Position numbers and translations under genes: made by a program. Below, piece by piece: positions 23,375 to 30,925 of a DNA stretch of 32,148 nt. Source of the DNA: an uncultured Clostridia bacterium (lineage in GTDB: Bacteria > Bacillota > Clostridia > Christensenellales > UBA1242); the NCBI GenBank assembly GCA_944383275.1, contig CALWOV010000011.1, positions 1-32,148 of the forward strand, read 5' to 3'. Within the stretch, counting starts at the first letter, position 1, and every line of letters begins with the position of its first letter. A model generated the notes under the pieces. It searched no databases, was not told where the DNA came from, and saw only the letters and a list, made by a program, of their open reading frames with translations.

Positions 23375-23462
23375 TTTATATTATCGGAAGTTTTGTCTGA
23401 ATGCACACGAAGTAAAGCGAGTGTATATTCAAGCAAAACTGATGTTAATTCAAACTGTGATG
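23375..23462. repeat. Palindromic repeat unit, copy A of array
   Basis: The 88-base unit has left flank TTTATATTATCGGAAGT, an imperfect stem-loop (23389-23440) closed by AGTTTTG/CAAAACT with inner pairs TGAAT/ATTCA, and a right flank ending ATTCAAACTGTGATG. It differs from copy B in the hairpin by only two bases: a T-to-C change at 23406 that turns a G-T pair into C-G, and one change in the loop. Confidence 0.9.
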
Positions 23463-23522
23463 GCGAGCAAAGCACGCAAATTCGTTAGAATTTATTAAAA
23501 TTTTATGTCAGTAAAATTTTAA
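23463..23522. repeat. Unique spacer 1 made of hairpins
   Basis: A 60-base spacer between repeat copies, unrelated to spacer 2. It holds AAATTC-GTTA-GAATTT (23478-23493) and TTAAAATTTTA-TGTCAG-TAAAATTTTAA (23495-23522 region), both perfect stems. The surrounding repeat ends TGTGATG (23456-23462) and CATCACA (23523-23529) are complementary and enclose the spacer. Confidence 0.8.
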
Positions 23523-23533
23523 CATCACATAAG

Positions 23534-23621
23534 TTTATATTATCGGAAGTTTTGTCTGAATGCATACGAAGCAAAGCGAGTGTATATTCAAGCAAAACTG
23601 ATGTTAATTCAAACAGTGTTG
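23534..23621. repeat. Palindromic repeat unit, copy B of array
   Basis: The same 88-base unit as copy A, 159 bases downstream, with identical flanks up to ATTCAAAC and the hairpin at 23548-23599. The right end reads AGTGTTG instead of TGTGATG, and the right boundary of its spacer reads CAACATCAC, which is again partly complementary. Confidence 0.9.
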
Positions 23622-23701
23622 CCGTTGGGACAACGGATTTGCGTTTAGCAAATTGGTTTGTGAACATCGTGAGCAAAACAACATCACATAGTTTATATTA
23701 T
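23622..23701. repeat. Unique spacer 2 of hairpins, and closing repeat boundary
   Basis: A spacer of about 60 bases with CCGTTG-GGA-CAACGG (23622-23636) and ATTTGC-GTTTA-GCAAAT (23637-23653), both perfect, then GTTT...AAAC pairing. It ends with CATCACATAGTTTATATTAT (23683-23702), the start of a third repeat boundary that stops before the TCGGAAGT part. Confidence 0.8.
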
Positions 23702-23753
23702 TAAGTATAAACAAAAATCTAAACAATGTCAACTTAAAACTTTAGGAGTTATT

Positions 23754-24440
23754 ATGGAAAAAATTTTGCAAGAGTTAATGCTTATAAAAGATGATAAATA
23801 TAAACAATTTCATAAAAAAATATTAAACGCAGATGTGGAAATTTTTGGGTGTAGAACACCTGATTTAAAAAAGCTTGCTAAAAAGTATGCTAACACTGAA
23901 ACAGGGGAAAAGTTTTTAACAAATTTACCACATAAATTTTATGATGAAAATGCATTACACGGTTTTATGCTTGGCTATCTTAAAAAAGATTTTGATAATG
24001 TTTTAGAATATGTTAAAAAATTTATTCCATATATAGATAATTGGGCTGTATGCGATGGAACTGTTGCAAACTTAAAAATATTATCAAAGAACATTGATAA
24101 AGCATATAAGTTTGCAACAGAATGTGTTCAATCAAAAAAATTATGGCGTGTAAGATTTGGTGTTGTTATTATGCTTGATTATTTAGTAAAAACTAATTAT
24201 TGCGAAAATTGTGTTAATTTAGTTTTAAAAATTAAATTGCAAGATTATTATGTAAAAATGGCAATCGCTTGGTTTTTAAGTGTGGTTGCAGTTCATAATT
24301 TTAATTTAGTTTTAAAAGTGTTTGAAAACAAACAGTTAGAAAATTGGACTCATAACAAAACTATTCAAAAAATAAAAGAAAGTTTTAGGATAACAAAAGA
24401 GCAAAAAGAAATTGTAGAAAAGTTAAAAATTAAACAATAA
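23754..24440 (+). CDS. AlkD-like DNA alkylation repair protein
   Basis: The 228-residue protein is built of HEAT-like helical repeats and matches the DNA alkylation repair (AlkD) family, glycosylases that remove bulky or cationic alkylated bases: CRTPDLKKLAKKYA at the start, DNWAVCDGTVANL with the Trp/Asp pair used by AlkD to hold the lesion, and FGVVIMLDYLV and KMAIAWFLSVVAV repeats towards the C-terminus. Length is typical. RBS TTAGGAG precedes the ATG. It stands just after the palindromic array; no functional link is implied. Confidence 0.9.
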   Translation: MEKILQELMLIKDDKYKQFHKKILNADVEIFGCRTPDLKKLAKKYANTETGEKFLTNLPHKFYDENALHGFMLGYLKKDFDNVLEYVKKFIPYIDNWAVCDGTVANLKILSKNIDKAYKFATECVQSKKLWRVRFGVVIMLDYLVKTNYCENCVNLVLKIKLQDYYVKMAIAWFLSVVAVHNFNLVLKVFENKQLENWTHNKTIQKIKESFRITKEQKEIVEKLKIKQ

Positions 24441-24634
24441 AAAAGTTTTTATATACTGAAAGTTTTTTAGTAAAAATTGTTTTTTGTAAACATAGAATAT
24501 CATTAACTTTAAATAATTTTATAAAACTAAAAAAATATTATAGATTATGGCATAATTTTCAAATAAAAAATTATTTAATTAAGTATTAATATGTTTACAA
24601 CTAAAAATTAAAATAATTATTATAAGGAAAATTT

Positions 24635-25095
24635 ATGAATAAATTTATGTTAATTGCTATTAATGAAGCAAGAAAAGGTATTGAGAATGGTGATGGTGGT
24701 CCATTTGGGGCAGTTATTGTAAAAAATGATGAAGTGATTGGTGTAGGGCATAATAGGGTGCTTAAAAATAAAGATGCCACCTGTCACGGCGAAATGGAAG
24801 CAATAAGAAATGCTTCTAAAAATTTAAACACCTTTGATTTATCTGGTTGTGTTCTTTATACAACAGGTGAACCTTGCCCGATGTGCTTGGCTGCCTGTTT
24901 GTGGGCAAATATTGAAAAATTTATTTTGGTTGTTCTATTTTAGATAACGAAAGAATTGGATTTCGTGATAATAAATTTGATAATCTTATGGGCGGCAGGC
25001 AAAAACTAAAAGATTATCTTCAAGTATTAGATAGAGAAGAATGTCTAAAACTGTTTGAAGATTATTTAAAAATGAAAAATAACAAAATTTATTAA
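24635..25095 (+). pseudogene. Frameshifted nucleoside/guanine deaminase
   Basis: The first 102 codons encode a cytidine-deaminase-fold enzyme with zinc motifs CHGEMEAI (HGE form of HAE) and PCPMCLAAC. The ORF then ends in KFILVVLF at 24943. Moving one base back at the TTTT run near 24925 keeps reading as FIFGCSILDNERIGFRDNKFDN to a stop at 25095, the normal C-terminal part of the family. So one T was lost from a homopolymer, either truly or by sequencing error. The sequence at the site is not a classic -1 slippery heptamer. The enzyme would deaminate guanine or a related base. Confidence 0.8.
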
Positions 25096-25160
25096 TATTA
25101 ATTTTTTTTTACTATCAAATGAATAATTATATTGTAAATAATTTGTTTTATTAAATTAAA

Positions 25161-25195
25161 TAAAAGCCGTTTTTTTAAACGACTTTTATTTTTTA
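25161..25195 (-). terminator. Terminator of the hydrogenase-domain gene
   Basis: On the minus strand AAAAGTCGTTT pairs with AAACGGCTTTT including one G-U pair. It overlaps the gene's stop codon (25186-25188). Confidence 0.7.
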
Positions 25196-26292
25196 GGGTT
25201 AAAATAAGTGTGCAATAATTGTTTTGAAATATCACTTAATGGTGTTTTAAAAAATTCGGAATAAATTTTTTGAATATTAGGGTTTTGATAACAAAATTTT
25301 ATTTTACTTTGTTTGTCTTTATTTGTAAGTCCTACACTTCTTGCTGTTATTATTTGATTTAAGTTTACAGCCTTAGGTGAAAGCCCACCACCAACGCAAC
25401 CACCAATACAATTCATAACTTCCACAAAATGAAATTGTTTATCATAAGTTTTTAATTTTTCAATAAAAGTTTTAATTGCAACAGCACCACTGATATAAGC
25501 AATGTTTAAAGTTAGATTTTTATTTATAAATGCAGATGCTTCTGTAATATTATTTTCTGTTTTTTCAATTTTAATTAAATTTTCAGGTGGTTCTTTTTGG
25601 TTAACAATGAAATACACTGTTCTTACAACCGATTCAGTAACTCCACCAGACCTGCCAAAAATCATACCAGCACCAGAGCCTTTGCCCAGAAAATCATCAA
25701 ATTCGGAATCTTCTAAATTTTTAAAATCAATATTTTCTTTTTTTGCCCATTCGGCAAGTTCGTGTGTTGTTATAACATAGTCGTTATCGCGAATGCTTTC
25801 GTTATTATTATATCTACCAACCGAGTTAAATTCAGGTCTGTTAATTTCTGCTTTTTTTGCTGCACAAGGCGTGATAATAACGCTTACAATATTTTCAGGT
25901 TTTAAATTCTTTATTTTTGCAAAATATGTTTTTATGCAAACGCCTTGCATTGCAATAGGGCTTTTTGCAGTGGAAAGGTGATTTACCATTTTAGGATAAA
26001 AATTTTCAGCAAATCTTACCCAAACAGGACAACAACTTGAAAATAACGGAAGATTTATATTTTTTTCTATTCTTTCAACAAGTTCATTTGCTTCTTCCAT
26101 AATTGTCATATCTGCGCCAAAAGTTACATCAAAAACATAATCTGCACCTAGTTTTCTTAAAAGAGAAATCATTTTACCTTCTACAAATGTTCCTTTTTCA
26201 TAGCCAAATTCTTCGCCTAAACTAACTCTGATTGCTGGCGCTGTGCTAAAAACAACAATTTTATCAGGATTTTTAATATCATCTAATAACAT
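25186..26292 (-). CDS. [FeFe]-hydrogenase H-domain protein without ferredoxin domains
   Basis: The 368-residue protein contains the hydrogenase H-cluster domain only. The three cysteine motifs are present: SSCCPVW (L1, residues 85-91, usually TSCCP), ITPCAAKKAE (L2, Cys143, usually MPC) and VEVMNCIGGCVGGG (L3, near 295), so the [4Fe-4S] and diiron ligands and the proton-transfer Cys88 are kept. The N-terminal Fe-S domains of most bacterial enzymes are missing; this matches the short M1 architecture or sensory H-domain proteins. Hydrogen turnover is therefore plausible but the electron partner is unknown. It has its own promoter. HydE/F/G maturases are not in this window. Confidence 0.9.
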   Translation of the reverse strand: MLLDDIKNPDKIVVFSTAPAIRVSLGEEFGYEKGTFVEGKMISLLRKLGADYVFDVTFGADMTIMEEANELVERIEKNINLPLFSSCCPVWVRFAENFYPKMVNHLSTAKSPIAMQGVCIKTYFAKIKNLKPENIVSVIITPCAAKKAEINRPEFNSVGRYNNNESIRDNDYVITTHELAEWAKKENIDFKNLEDSEFDDFLGKGSGAGMIFGRSGGVTESVVRTVYFIVNQKEPPENLIKIEKTENNITEASAFINKNLTLNIAYISGAVAIKTFIEKLKTYDKQFHFVEVMNCIGGCVGGGLSPKAVNLNQIITARSVGLTNKDKQSKIKFCYQNPNIQKIYSEFFKTPLSDISKQLLHTYFNPKK

Positions 26293-26315
26293 ACATACCT
26301 CGTTTAATAATATCT

Positions 26316-26344
26316 ATGATAAAATTTTATAGAATACAAGTCAA
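26316..26344 (-). promoter_or_regulatory. Promoter of the hydrogenase-domain gene
   Basis: On the minus strand TTGACT (26344-26339), 17 bases, TATCAT (26321-26316). AATAC and GTATT flank the -35 region symmetrically, which could be an operator. It lies in the 57 bases between the upstream ABC gene and the start. Confidence 0.6.
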
Positions 26345-26349
26345 GTATT

Positions 26350-26994
26350 TTATTCTTTTGTTAAACAATTAGTTATTAATTTTTTAATATTTTTTTGTTT
26401 ACATTTTTCAGATAAGGCAATTTTTTTATTTTTTATAATAACTACATTATCTGCAATGTTTAAAACATCTTCAATGCTGTGAGATACAAATATAACTGTT
26501 TTTTTATCTTTTTCCCATAAGTTTTTAAACAAATTTATAAGTTTTAATTTTAAAACAACATCTAAATTTCTAAAAGGTTCGTCCATTAAAAGCAGGTCTG
26601 ATGGATAAATGAATGCACGCAAAAGAGAAACACGGTGAGCCATTCCTGAAGAAAGTTGTTTTGGATAATAATTTCTAACATTTTCTATTTCGGCAAATTT
26701 TAAAAAAGGCGTTAAATCTATATTATTGTTTACTATTTTTAAGTTTTGTTCAACTGTTAAATTAGGTATCAATCTGTTATCATTAAAAACAAAAGACACA
26801 TTATCATAGTCTTTTTTAATTGTGCCATCAAAATCAGTTAAACCAGCAAGTATATTTAGTAAAGTTGTTTTACCACAGCCACTTTCTCCCATAATTGCTG
26901 TTATTTGTTTGTTTTCAAAATTTATGTTTAAATTTTCAAAAACCACATTATCGTCATATTGCTTTTTTACATTTTTAAGTTCAATCATAGCCAT
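26350..26994 (-). CDS. ABC importer ATPase, short divergent form
   Basis: The 214-residue ATPase has Walker A GESGCGKTT, signature LSSGMAHR, Walker B LLLMDEPFRNLD and the switch VSHSIED. The Q-loop glutamine appears replaced by Asn (FVFNDNRLIPN, where related importers have FQD or FQH), and the protein is about 40 residues shorter than the ATPase at 11479. It belongs with the permease it overlaps (10 bases) and the binding lipoprotein upstream. The motifs indicate a NitT/TauT-type system, as in the first importer. The substrate is unknown. Reduced coupling between ATPase and permease is possible but not shown. Confidence 0.9.
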   Translation of the reverse strand: MAMIELKNVKKQYDDNVVFENLNINFENKQITAIMGESGCGKTTLLNILAGLTDFDGTIKKDYDNVSFVFNDNRLIPNLTVEQNLKIVNNNIDLTPFLKFAEIENVRNYYPKQLSSGMAHRVSLLRAFIYPSDLLLMDEPFRNLDVVLKLKLINLFKNLWEKDKKTVIFVSHSIEDVLNIADNVVIIKNKKIALSEKCKQKNIKKLITNCLTKE

Positions 26995-27746
26995 CTCCTT
27001 ATAGGTCGGTTTAAAAGATTAACAAAATATTCTAATGCAAGTGCTAAAACAACTGTTACAACAGTTAACGCCAATAGTTCGGACATTTCAAAATATATCT
27101 TTGCTCCTTGCATAAGGCCACCCAAACTTTTTGTTGTGTTTGCAAGAACTTCTGCTGCAACCATAAGTTTTAAATTAAGCGCAAGTGAAGAACTTACTGT
27201 TAAATAGGTGCTTGCCCAAACTTGTGGAATACAAACTTTAAAAATAATATCTTTATTTTTAATTTTATAAATTTTACACATTTGTAATAAATCTTTATCT
27301 AAATTTTTTAATGAAGAAAAAATTGCTGTATATAAAAGTGGTAAAACAACAAGTGTGGATACTAATATAGGGGCAATATTTGCGTTTGTCCATATTATAA
27401 ATAATAAAATCACTGCAATAGTAGGGGTTGCTCTTATAATAGAGATAAAAGGTGATAATATTTTTTCAATTGCTTTGAACTTAAAAGCCAAAAGAGCAAG
27501 CAAACCGGCAATAACAAAAGAACTTAAAAACGCAAGAAGTGTTCTTAAAAGAGTATTGCAAAAAGCAATCCAAAAAGTGCCTGATGAAAACAAATTGCCT
27601 ATTTCTTGAAATGTTTGAAAAGGTGTTGGAAGTATAAATTCACTGTTGGTTATTTCTGCAAAGATTAGCCAAATTAAAAAAATAATTACTATTACACAAA
27701 TTGGATATAAAACATTTTCTAAAATTTTTTTAGTTTTTTTATTCAT
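26985..27746 (-). CDS. ABC importer permease, second cassette
   Basis: The 253-residue permease has about six membrane helices and the SsuC/TauC-type pattern: PTPFQTFQEI near the N-terminus, SIIRATPTIAVILLFIIWT in place of the LPKIALGPL motif, and a coupling loop MCKIYKIKNKDIIFKVCIPQVW. It overlaps the ATPase gene by 10 bases and the binding-protein gene by 8, so the three are one transcript with coupled translation. It is less canonical than the permease at 10689. Confidence 0.9.
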   Translation of the reverse strand: MNKKTKKILENVLYPICVIVIIFLIWLIFAEITNSEFILPTPFQTFQEIGNLFSSGTFWIAFCNTLLRTLLAFLSSFVIAGLLALLAFKFKAIEKILSPFISIIRATPTIAVILLFIIWTNANIAPILVSTLVVLPLLYTAIFSSLKNLDKDLLQMCKIYKIKNKDIIFKVCIPQVWASTYLTVSSSLALNLKLMVAAEVLANTTKSLGGLMQGAKIYFEMSELLALTVVTVVLALALEYFVNLLNRPIRRWL

Positions 27747-28716
27747 AGTTAAACCAGAACTCCGAACTTAAATTACCAACAGCATTTTCTTCTATACTTT
27801 TTAGATTACTAAGATAATTTTCAATAAAATCTTTATTTTCAAAAGCAGACATAAACCCAATGTTGCAATTATTTAAAACTTCTGCATTAAAATTATTATT
27901 TGTAAAAGAAGGTGTTGCACCAGTTTTTAAGTTGTTAGAAATTGCTTCAACACATTTGTCAATATTTTCATTTGTCCAATTTTTGTTATTCTGCATTTTG
28001 TTTATAAAATTTTTAACAAAAGTTAAGTTGTTTTCTATTAAAGAATTTTTAACAACAAGTAAACTTTGTGGGTAATAGTTTGCGCCATAAAGTTCTTGTA
28101 AATCAAAAACTTTAACCACTTCATTGTTTTCAAACTTGCTTAATGCAGTTGCGCATAATGGCTCAGCCACAACAGCATAACTTATTTTATTTGTTTTAAG
28201 TTGAGCAACAACATCAGTGCCTTCAATTCCTTTTAATAAAACATTATTTGCATTGGCTTCGTTTTCATCTAATGTGTAATTTATTTGATTATTTTTTAAT
28301 ATGTATTGAAAAGTTAGACCGGGAACATTTTGTATCTGAATACAGCCAACCGTTTCTCCCGTTAATTCGTTTAAACTTGTAATGTCGTTTTTTCCAATAA
28401 CATATAAATTTCCAAATGTGCAAATTCCAACAGCCTTATAGGTTTTTCCATCTCCACAAAGTTTTGAAGCAATATTAGTTGGAATTATTGCTATATCAGC
28501 AGTCTGTTGTAAAATTGTGTTTGCAATTTCGTTTGCAGAAACAACATTATAAGTTACATTTTCATTAAATTGTTCATTTGTATAAAGCATTTCAGAAACA
28601 GACAAAGCAGGGGCACCATCAGGAACATAAACATTGATTGAATTATCATCATAACAACCTGTAAATGCAAGACAAAAACAAATCATAGTAGCAAATAAAG
28701 AAAATATTTTTTTCAT
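27739..28716 (-). CDS. ABC importer substrate-binding lipoprotein, second cassette
   Basis: The 325-residue protein starts MKKIFSLFATMICFCL with lipobox AFTGC, then a type-2 binding-protein fold: INVYVPDGAPALSVSEML, QTADIAIIPTNIASKL, GETVGCIQIQNVPGLTF and ISYAVVAEPLCATAL, typical of NMT1/TauA-like proteins. The start at 28716 follows AAAGGAT; an upstream in-frame ATG ten codons earlier lacks an RBS. It heads the cassette with the permease and ATPase. Ligand unknown; no riboswitch was seen upstream. Confidence 0.9.
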   Translation of the reverse strand: MKKIFSLFATMICFCLAFTGCYDDNSINVYVPDGAPALSVSEMLYTNEQFNENVTYNVVSANEIANTILQQTADIAIIPTNIASKLCGDGKTYKAVGICTFGNLYVIGKNDITSLNELTGETVGCIQIQNVPGLTFQYILKNNQINYTLDENEANANNVLLKGIEGTDVVAQLKTNKISYAVVAEPLCATALSKFENNEVVKVFDLQELYGANYYPQSLLVVKNSLIENNLTFVKNFINKMQNNKNWTNENIDKCVEAISNNLKTGATPSFTNNNFNAEVLNNCNIGFMSAFENKDFIENYLSNLKSIEENAVGNLSSEFWFNYE

Positions 28717-28931
28717 ATGTTTATCCTTTTTCATTAGTTTAAGCAAAATATAAATTATTATAATAAATAGATTTAATTTTCTTAGAATTCTTTTAATTTA
28801 TTATTCATATAAATTTTTAATTTACTTTTTCATTATATTATATTTAGTTACTAAAAGTCTATTTTTTATAATAAACTTATAAATAATATGTTATTTGCTA
28901 AAATATTTTAAATTATAAATTTAGTAAAAAT

Positions 28932-28957
28932 AAAAAGCCAATTAAAATTGACTTTTT
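28932..28957 (-). terminator. Terminator of the ankyrin-like gene
   Basis: On the minus strand AAAAAGTCAATT pairs with AATTGGCTTTTT across two bases, with one G-U pair. It overlaps the stop codon of the gene. The rest of 28717-28931 is AT-rich; no clear promoter for the binding-protein gene was found. Confidence 0.7.
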
Positions 28958-29693
28958 ACATTTGATTTTGTTTTTCTAATTTTGTTAAATTAATATTCTC
29001 ATTTTCAGATTTATGTAATTTATTTTCTTGAATTTTGTTGTTTTGTTCTTGCATTAATTCTTCATAATAGTTGATAGAATTAATGGCATAGGCAAAACAA
29101 TCTTTTTGTTCTTGGTTTAATTTTTGTATGATTATTTGCGCGGCAAATTTTGCGTTTTTTGCGCCTAAACTATCCATATTTTGCAGGGCTCCAAAAATCC
29201 AATGTTTTTCTGGCATATTATCGGTAAAACTTAAAATTAATGCAAGACTATTTAAATCGCCATAATTAACAACATACCCTAATGTGTCAATAAATGTGTC
29301 TTTTGGCTCAAATTTGGGTTTTGCTCCGGCAGCAAGCAACATCTCAATGCGTTCACAGTCTTTTTTCATTATGGCTTGATTTAAAAAATTGGGTTTATAG
29401 AAACTTGAAATAATTTCTCCGTTATTAAAACTAAATTTTAAATATTCTTGGTCAACGGGTAAGCCAGAATTTATAAGATTAAAATATTTTTTATTACTAC
29501 AAAACTTACTGCAACCTTTTTTAAGTAAATTTAATTTTTGTTCATTTGTTGCTATTTCAAAATAAAAATCTCTAATACAATCATCTTTTAAGCCATTATT
29601 TTCCCATTTTTTTATAGTATCGGTTTTTATTTTATCAAAATCAATTAATCCATCTTTTATATAGTTTGTTAATAAAAATTTTTCTGTTTTCAA
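28956..29693 (-). CDS. Ankyrin-repeat-like protein
   Basis: The 245-residue protein carries two or three ankyrin-like repeats in the middle: LNQAIMKKDCERIEMLLAAGAKP and LGYVVNYGDLNSLALILSFT follow the A-x-x-G/D-x-x-x-x-x-LL pattern. Ankyrin repeats bind proteins, but the partner is unknown. The N-terminal part and the polar Glu/Asn/Lys tail (about 215-245) are not recognised. It has no signal peptide, so is cytoplasmic. Its own promoter sits 75 bases upstream; RBS is AGGAGAAAAA. Confidence 0.75.
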   Translation of the reverse strand: MKTEKFLLTNYIKDGLIDFDKIKTDTIKKWENNGLKDDCIRDFYFEIATNEQKLNLLKKGCSKFCSNKKYFNLINSGLPVDQEYLKFSFNNGEIISSFYKPNFLNQAIMKKDCERIEMLLAAGAKPKFEPKDTFIDTLGYVVNYGDLNSLALILSFTDNMPEKHWIFGALQNMDSLGAKNAKFAAQIIIQKLNQEQKDCFAYAINSINYYEELMQEQNNKIQENKLHKSENENINLTKLEKQNQM

Positions 29694-29765
29694 TTTTTTC
29701 TCCTGTTATAAATTAAACAGTTTATAAACAATATCTAACAAGTTTAATTTATTATTAGTAAAATA

Positions 29766-29794
29766 ATTATAACACAAAACAAAAGTATTGTAAA
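29766..29794 (-). promoter_or_regulatory. Promoter of the ankyrin-like gene
   Basis: On the minus strand TTTACA (29794-29789), 17 bases, TATAAT (29771-29766) with TGT just before it (extended -10). Confidence 0.65.
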
Positions 29795-29920
29795 TAGGCA
29801 ATTTTAAGTCACTTATAATAAATTTAGATTATGCTTAAGCTTAGTTAGAGTTTGGGATTGGAATTATTTTTTATTATATAATATAATTTATAATTTTTTT
29901 AAAATAAAATGTGTTTTTAT

Positions 29921-29951
29921 TTGACTTAGAGTTAACTTTAAGCTTTATAAT
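29921..29951 (+). promoter_or_regulatory. Possible promoter of the flavodoxin-fold gene
   Basis: TTGACT (29921-29926) and TATAAT (29946-29951) with a long 19-base spacer; TTTATA at 29944 gives 17. It lies about 45 bases before the ATG at 29997. The rest of the 303-base divergent region from 29694 is AT-rich. Confidence 0.4.
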
Positions 29952-29996
29952 TAAATTATACAATAAAATTGAAAGTTTCGGTTTAAAGGAGATAAT

Positions 29997-30533
29997 ATGA
30001 AAATTATAGTTTTAACAGGAAGTCCTAATGTAAATGGTTCATCTAATATGCTTGCAAATGAATTTATAAAAGGTGCTATAGAATCTGGTAATGAAGTTGT
30101 AACTTTTGATACTGCACATATTAATGTTAAGCCTTGTGGTGGGTGCGTTGCTTGTGGTTATGAAGGTCCGTGCGTTCAAAAAGATGATATGGAAAAAATT
30201 AAAAAAGAAATTTTAAGTTCTGATATGATAGTTTTTGTAACACCGTTATATTATTACAGTATGACAGCACAATTAAAAACGGTTATAGACAGGTTTTGTT
30301 CCTTTAACAGTTCTATTCAACATAAACATTTAAAGTCTGCATTAATTGCAGTTGCTTGGAATAATGATAGTTGGACTTTTGATGCACTTGAAGTTTATTA
30401 TAAAACTTTAGTTAAATATCTAAATTTTAGTGACAGGGGTATGGTATTAGGGAAGGGGTGTGGAACACCAAGTATGACAGCTAATTCTAAATATATTTAT
30501 GAGGCATACAAACTAGGAAAAAGTATTAAATAA
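29997..30533 (+). CDS. Flavodoxin-fold NADPH-dependent FMN reductase/iron-sulfur flavoprotein
   Basis: The 178-residue protein has the FMN-binding start KIIVLTGSPNVNGSSNMLA, the phosphate loop of NADPH-dependent FMN reductases, and SDMIVFVTPLYYYSMTAQLKTVIDRF, the second flavin contact. A cysteine cluster KPCGGCVACGYEGPC (about 46-60) resembles the compact Fe-S motif of iron-sulfur flavoproteins, so it probably carries FMN and perhaps a [4Fe-4S] cluster. Such proteins pass electrons to small acceptors in anaerobes. RBS is AAAGGAGA. Confidence 0.88.
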   Translation: MKIIVLTGSPNVNGSSNMLANEFIKGAIESGNEVVTFDTAHINVKPCGGCVACGYEGPCVQKDDMEKIKKEILSSDMIVFVTPLYYYSMTAQLKTVIDRFCSFNSSIQHKHLKSALIAVAWNNDSWTFDALEVYYKTLVKYLNFSDRGMVLGKGCGTPSMTANSKYIYEAYKLGKSIK

Positions 30534-30925
30534 TTTTTAAAAATAAATATAAAACATATATAAAATATAATAACTAAAAATAAAACTTTTTTGAAAATAA
30601 AATTATTTAGTTTCAAATATAAAAAATTTTTATTTAACTGCTATTTATTATAATTAACCATCTAAATTTTATAATAGAATTAATAAAACAATAAATATTA
30701 TTTTAATTTATATAAAAACATTTATAAAAACCTTAATATATTAATGCATTTTTAAAAACAACTAATAAATCATTACTTATCTTTATACAAGATAAAATTT
30801 AAAATAAAAACTTAACTAAATTAAAAAAGTTAAGTTTTTTATATTATTTTATATGATTTTTAAATTGATTTAATTTAATAATGAATAATTAATTTCATAA
30901 AATGTTGATATAAAAATATAAAAAA
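30534..30925. other. AT-rich gap with a terminator
   Basis: About 390 bases between convergent genes. The only clear structure is the terminator at 30806-30842; the rest is low-complexity A/T with no ORF or repeat that I recognise. Confidence 0.6.
30806..30842. terminator. Bidirectional terminator
   Basis: A 12-bp perfect stem AAAAACTTAACT/AGTTAAGTTTTT with a 10-base loop and A and T runs on both sides. Confidence 0.8.

Noticed and set aside
23440..23462. Hammerhead ribozyme core in the repeat (CTGATG)
   Set aside because: The required CTGANGA followed by GAAA and the three-stem layout are not there; the bases after CTGATG are TTAATT.
23375..23621. CRISPR array
   Set aside because: Repeats are about 88 bases with internal hairpins, only two copies are present, spacers are themselves palindromic, and there are no cas genes.
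24905..24943. Programmed -1 frameshift in the deaminase
   Set aside because: Codons at the junction (AAA TTT ATT TTG) do not form an X XXY YYZ slippery site in frame; loss of one T explains it better.
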